Source: Chromatocurvus sp964613795 (GTDB taxonomy: Bacteria; Pseudomonadota; Gammaproteobacteria; Pseudomonadales; Halieaceae). From it: a stretch of 64,000 nucleotides of DNA. The stretch lies in contig CAZTJR010000003.1 of NCBI GenBank assembly GCA_964613795.1, positions 62,001 through 126,000 on the forward strand, read 5' to 3'. This document shows positions 61,729 through 64,000 of the stretch, in pieces; position 1 is the first letter of the stretch; each line of letters opens with the position of its first letter. A program made the translations under genes and the position numbers. The notes beneath the pieces are model-generated. The model worked only from the letters and a program-made list of their open reading frames with translations, was not told the origin of the DNA and did not search any database.

Positions 61729-62223
61729 ATGGAAGCGACTTACACCCGCTCTATCCCACAGGACAAGTTTCTGACACTGTCGGTTAATCTGCTGAGCAGG
61801 GCATTCCTGGAAGCCAGCCGTACCGATGCAAAAAACCTGTATCGGCAACTCAATGAGGGTGCGCGCGTCGCGCTGACCCGGATCGAGATGGAAGACAAGT
61901 CACAGGTGCGTTTTGATGTTCGTCTCGACAGTTCGGAGTTTCAGGGTCGACTGAATTATGGCAGTTTTCGCGCCAGCCTGACGACCCTGATTGCCAATCT
62001 TGTCGAGGTTCTCAAGGAGAAGAAGAAGGTCAAGGTCTTCCACGCAGAGCATGACAGGAAGGTCATGATCTTCGGGGTCACGGCGGCCACGATTGAAGAT
62101 GGCAGGACCAATGTCATGGTACTGGGTGCCGATGCCAGTGATGGCCAACCCGCCGTCATGCTGCAGCTGATGTACCTGAATCCCGACCAATTTATCCCTC
62201 GCGACGATAACGCGACGCCCTAG
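61729..62223 (+). CDS. Conserved-looking hypothetical protein
   Basis: The 164-residue protein has no signal peptide or membrane segment. It begins MEATYTRSIPQDKFLTLSVNLLSRAF and has mixed alpha/beta character with a basic stretch EVLKEKKKVKVF near residue 95. I do not recognise a domain. GAGAGAGG precedes the ATG at 61729. It sits between divergent mnmC and co-directional hrpA, 47 bp before hrpA, so it may be cotranscribed with the helicase and linked to RNA metabolism (weak inference). Confidence 0.7.
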   Translation: MEATYTRSIPQDKFLTLSVNLLSRAFLEASRTDAKNLYRQLNEGARVALTRIEMEDKSQVRFDVRLDSSEFQGRLNYGSFRASLTTLIANLVEVLKEKKKVKVFHAEHDRKVMIFGVTAATIEDGRTNVMVLGADASDGQPAVMLQLMYLNPDQFIPRDDNATP

Positions 62224-62270
62224 ATCCCCGGCCCGGGCGGCGCAGGCCACCCGGAGGCGCTCGACACCCC

Positions 62271-64000
62271 ATGCAAGAACCCGAAAAAGCCCCACGCGAC
62301 ATTCCGGCGATCACCTACCCCGAAGCGCTGCCGGTTGCGCAGCTGCGGGATGAGATTGCCCGCGCCATTGCGGCACACCAGGTGGTCGTGGTGGCTGGGG
62401 AAACCGGTTCGGGCAAGACGACGCAGTTACCGAAAATCTGCCTGGCGCTTGGACGCGGTCGAGTCCGGCGGATCGGTCACACCCAGCCGCGCCGGCTCGC
62501 CGCCCGCAATGTGGCGCAGCGGATCGGCGAGGAACTGGGCGCCCCCCCGGGGGGGCTGGTCGGCTACCAGGTGCGTTTCCAGGACACGATTGGCGACTCG
62601 ACCGCCGTCAAGCTCATGACCGACGGCATCCTGCTGGCCGAGCTGCAGCGCGATCGCCAGCTGTCGCAGTACGACACGCTGATTATCGATGAAGCCCATG
62701 AGCGCAGCCTGAATATTGACTTCATCCTCGGCTACCTGCGTCAGCTGCTGCCCCGTCGGCCCGATCTGAAGCTGGTCATTACCTCGGCAACCATTGATGT
62801 GGAGCGCTTCGCCGAACACTTCGAGGGCGCGCCGATCATTCAGGTCCCCGGGCGCTCCTTCCCGGTAGAAACCCACTATATCGAGCGGCCCGCCGACCAG
62901 CTCAATGAGCGCGATCAGCAGGATGACGTTCTCGAACAGCTGCGCCTGATACGCGATGGCTATTACGGCGTTCGTGGTGACATTCTGGTTTTTCTTCCGG
63001 GGGAGCGGGAAATCCGCGAGCTGGCCCGGGCATTGCGCGGTGAGCCGGGCCTTGAAACGCTGCCCCTGTACGCGCGGCTGAGCCAGGCCGAGCAGGCGCG
63101 GGTGTTCAATCCCGGGAAACAGACTGGCCTGCGCGTGGTGCTGGCGACAAACGTGGCTGAGACCTCGCTTACGGTACCGGGTATCCGCTATGTCATTGAT
63201 CCCGGTGAGGCCCGCATCAGTCGCTACAGTGCGCGGTCACGCATCCAGCGTCTGCCGGTGGAACCTGTGTCCCGTGCCAGCGCAGATCAGCGTCAGGGTC
63301 GCTGTGGCCGGGTGGCGGCAGGTGTGTGCCTGCGTCTTTACAGCGAGCAGGACTATCTGCAGCGTCCGGCCTACACCGACCCTGAAATCCTGCGAACGAA
63401 CCTGGCTGCCGTCATCCTGCAGATGCTTTACCTGCGGCTGGGTGATGTTCAGGACTTCCCCTTCATAGAACCGCCGGATCCGCGGATGGTGCGCGAGGGC
63501 TACCGGCTGCTCAACGAACTGGGTGCGGTAGACCGGCGCCACCGTCTGACGGCGCTCGGCAAGCAGCTCGCCCGACTGCCGGTGGACCCGCTTCTCGGCC
63601 GCATGATTCTGGCCGCACAGAGTCATGGCGTCGTCGCCGAGGTGCTGGTGATTGCCAGCGCTCTGGCGGTGCAGGACCCGCGGGAGCGGCCTGCTGACAA
63701 GCAGCAGCAGGCCGATCAGGCGCACGCGCGTTTCCGTCATCCGCGCTCTGACTTTCTCGCCTGGCTGAACCTGTGGCGCTACTACGAGGAGCAGCGTCAG
63801 CGTCTCAGCCAGAACCAGCTGCGCAAGCTCTGCCAGCGTGAGTTTCTGTCATTCATGCGCATGCGCGAATGGCGCGATATCCACCGTCAGCTGAGTATTG
63901 CCTGTCGTCAGCAGGGAATAGCCGTGCCAGCGCTTGAGTCCGTGTCGGCCGACGCCGGCGCTGCCACCGACAAATCCGGCAATGACCCCCTGGACGCCGT
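62271..64000 (+). CDS. hrpA: ATP-dependent RNA helicase HrpA, N-terminal part (runs off the window)
   Basis: About 576 codons are present and open to the window end, roughly the first half of a 1,300-residue protein. Walker A GETGSGKT lies at residues 43-50, DEAH at 140-143, with motif III SATID and the motif VI region SADQRQGRCGRVAAG later. The sequence then enters the winged-helix and ratchet region. Gammaproteobacterial HrpA is a DEAH helicase linked to mRNA processing and the rescue of stalled ribosomes. The ATG at 62271 has a GGAGG some 14 bases upstream, a longer gap than usual. Confidence 0.93.
   Translation, partial: MQEPEKAPRDIPAITYPEALPVAQLRDEIARAIAAHQVVVVAGETGSGKTTQLPKICLALGRGRVRRIGHTQPRRLAARNVAQRIGEELGAPPGGLVGYQVRFQDTIGDSTAVKLMTDGILLAELQRDRQLSQYDTLIIDEAHERSLNIDFILGYLRQLLPRRPDLKLVITSATIDVERFAEHFEGAPIIQVPGRSFPVETHYIERPADQLNERDQQDDVLEQLRLIRDGYYGVRGDILVFLPGEREIRELARALRGEPGLETLPLYARLSQAEQARVFNPGKQTGLRVVLATNVAETSLTVPGIRYVIDPGEARISRYSARSRIQRLPVEPVSRASADQRQGRCGRVAAGVCLRLYSEQDYLQRPAYTDPEILRTNLAAVILQMLYLRLGDVQDFPFIEPPDPRMVREGYRLLNELGAVDRRHRLTALGKQLARLPVDPLLGRMILAAQSHGVVAEVLVIASALAVQDPRERPADKQQQADQAHARFRHPRSDFLAWLNLWRYYEEQRQRLSQNQLRKLCQREFLSFMRMREWRDIHRQLSIACRQQGIAVPALESVSADAGAATDKSGNDPLDA

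Noticed and set aside
1..64000. CRISPR arrays, rRNA operons, insertion sequences and prophage
   Set aside because: I found no regularly spaced repeats, no transposase, integrase or phage structural frames and no rRNA-like stretches; the only RNA gene I can support is tRNA-Thr.

Overview
The window is GC-rich, densely coded chromosomal DNA with about 50 protein genes on both strands, one tRNA, no rRNA, and no CRISPR array, insertion sequence or phage. MnmC (a two-domain enzyme typical of gammaproteobacteria), HrpA, a DUF748 envelope protein, a MltB-type transglycosylase and an RND pump point to a gammaproteobacterium. The many acyl-CoA, D-amino-acid and export genes would suit a free-living, possibly marine, heterotroph of the Halieaceae/Cellvibrionales kind. 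The lineage is inference; the class is fairly safe.

Layout. 1-5138 (minus): seven tightly packed genes for D-amino acids and 5-oxoproline: DUF1445 D-glutamate cyclase-like, pxpA, pxpB, pxpC, DUF4392 D-glutamate cyclase-like, D-amino acid transaminase and alanine racemase (cut by the window edge). 5216-12334: acyl lipid metabolism (two acyl-CoA synthetases, a patatin/DUF3336 lipase, an enoyl-CoA hydratase, a phosphotransferase-like kinase). 12386-17780: SprT, DUF748, a lipoate ligase-like protein, FolD. 17797-21038 (minus): a peptidoglycan/polysaccharide remodelling operon (MltB, Bax-like glucosaminidase, secreted deacetylase) interrupted by an artificial assembly gap. 21187-28776: an alpha/beta-hydrolase-cyclophilin fusion, a K+/H+ antiporter, a broken BCCT transporter, an NRDE/TANGO2 protein and an unrecognised lipoprotein. 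28811-37352: small stress-type membrane proteins, threonine synthase, a TVP38-FAD oxidoreductase fusion and an RND pump. 37360-43842: a serine/threonine dehydratase-like enzyme and a probable lysine-degradation cluster (fused 2-oxoacid dehydrogenase E1, aminoadipate-semialdehyde dehydrogenase, saccharopine/lysine dehydrogenase, divergent Lrp regulator). 43896-52424: tRNA-Thr(CGT), a universal stress protein, a DSD1-type PLP enzyme, an M24 peptidase, a class I-like HMG-CoA reductase, a VOC protein and two transporters. 52446-55766: a lipoprotein with a GspG-like tail, then a four-gene unit: outer-membrane barrel, Sec-exported small peptide, two-helix membrane protein and periplasmic C39 peptidase. 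55836-64000: PreP-like M16 peptidase, glutamine cyclotransferase, MnmC, an unrecognised small protein and the start of HrpA.

Two parts look most worth following. One is the D-glutamate/5-oxoproline cluster, in which the two halves of the mammalian D-glutamate cyclase appear as separate genes flanking 5-oxoprolinase. The other is the barrel/peptide/C39 unit, which looks like a Sec-dependent peptide secretion and maturation system related in logic to Fap amyloid export but with different parts.
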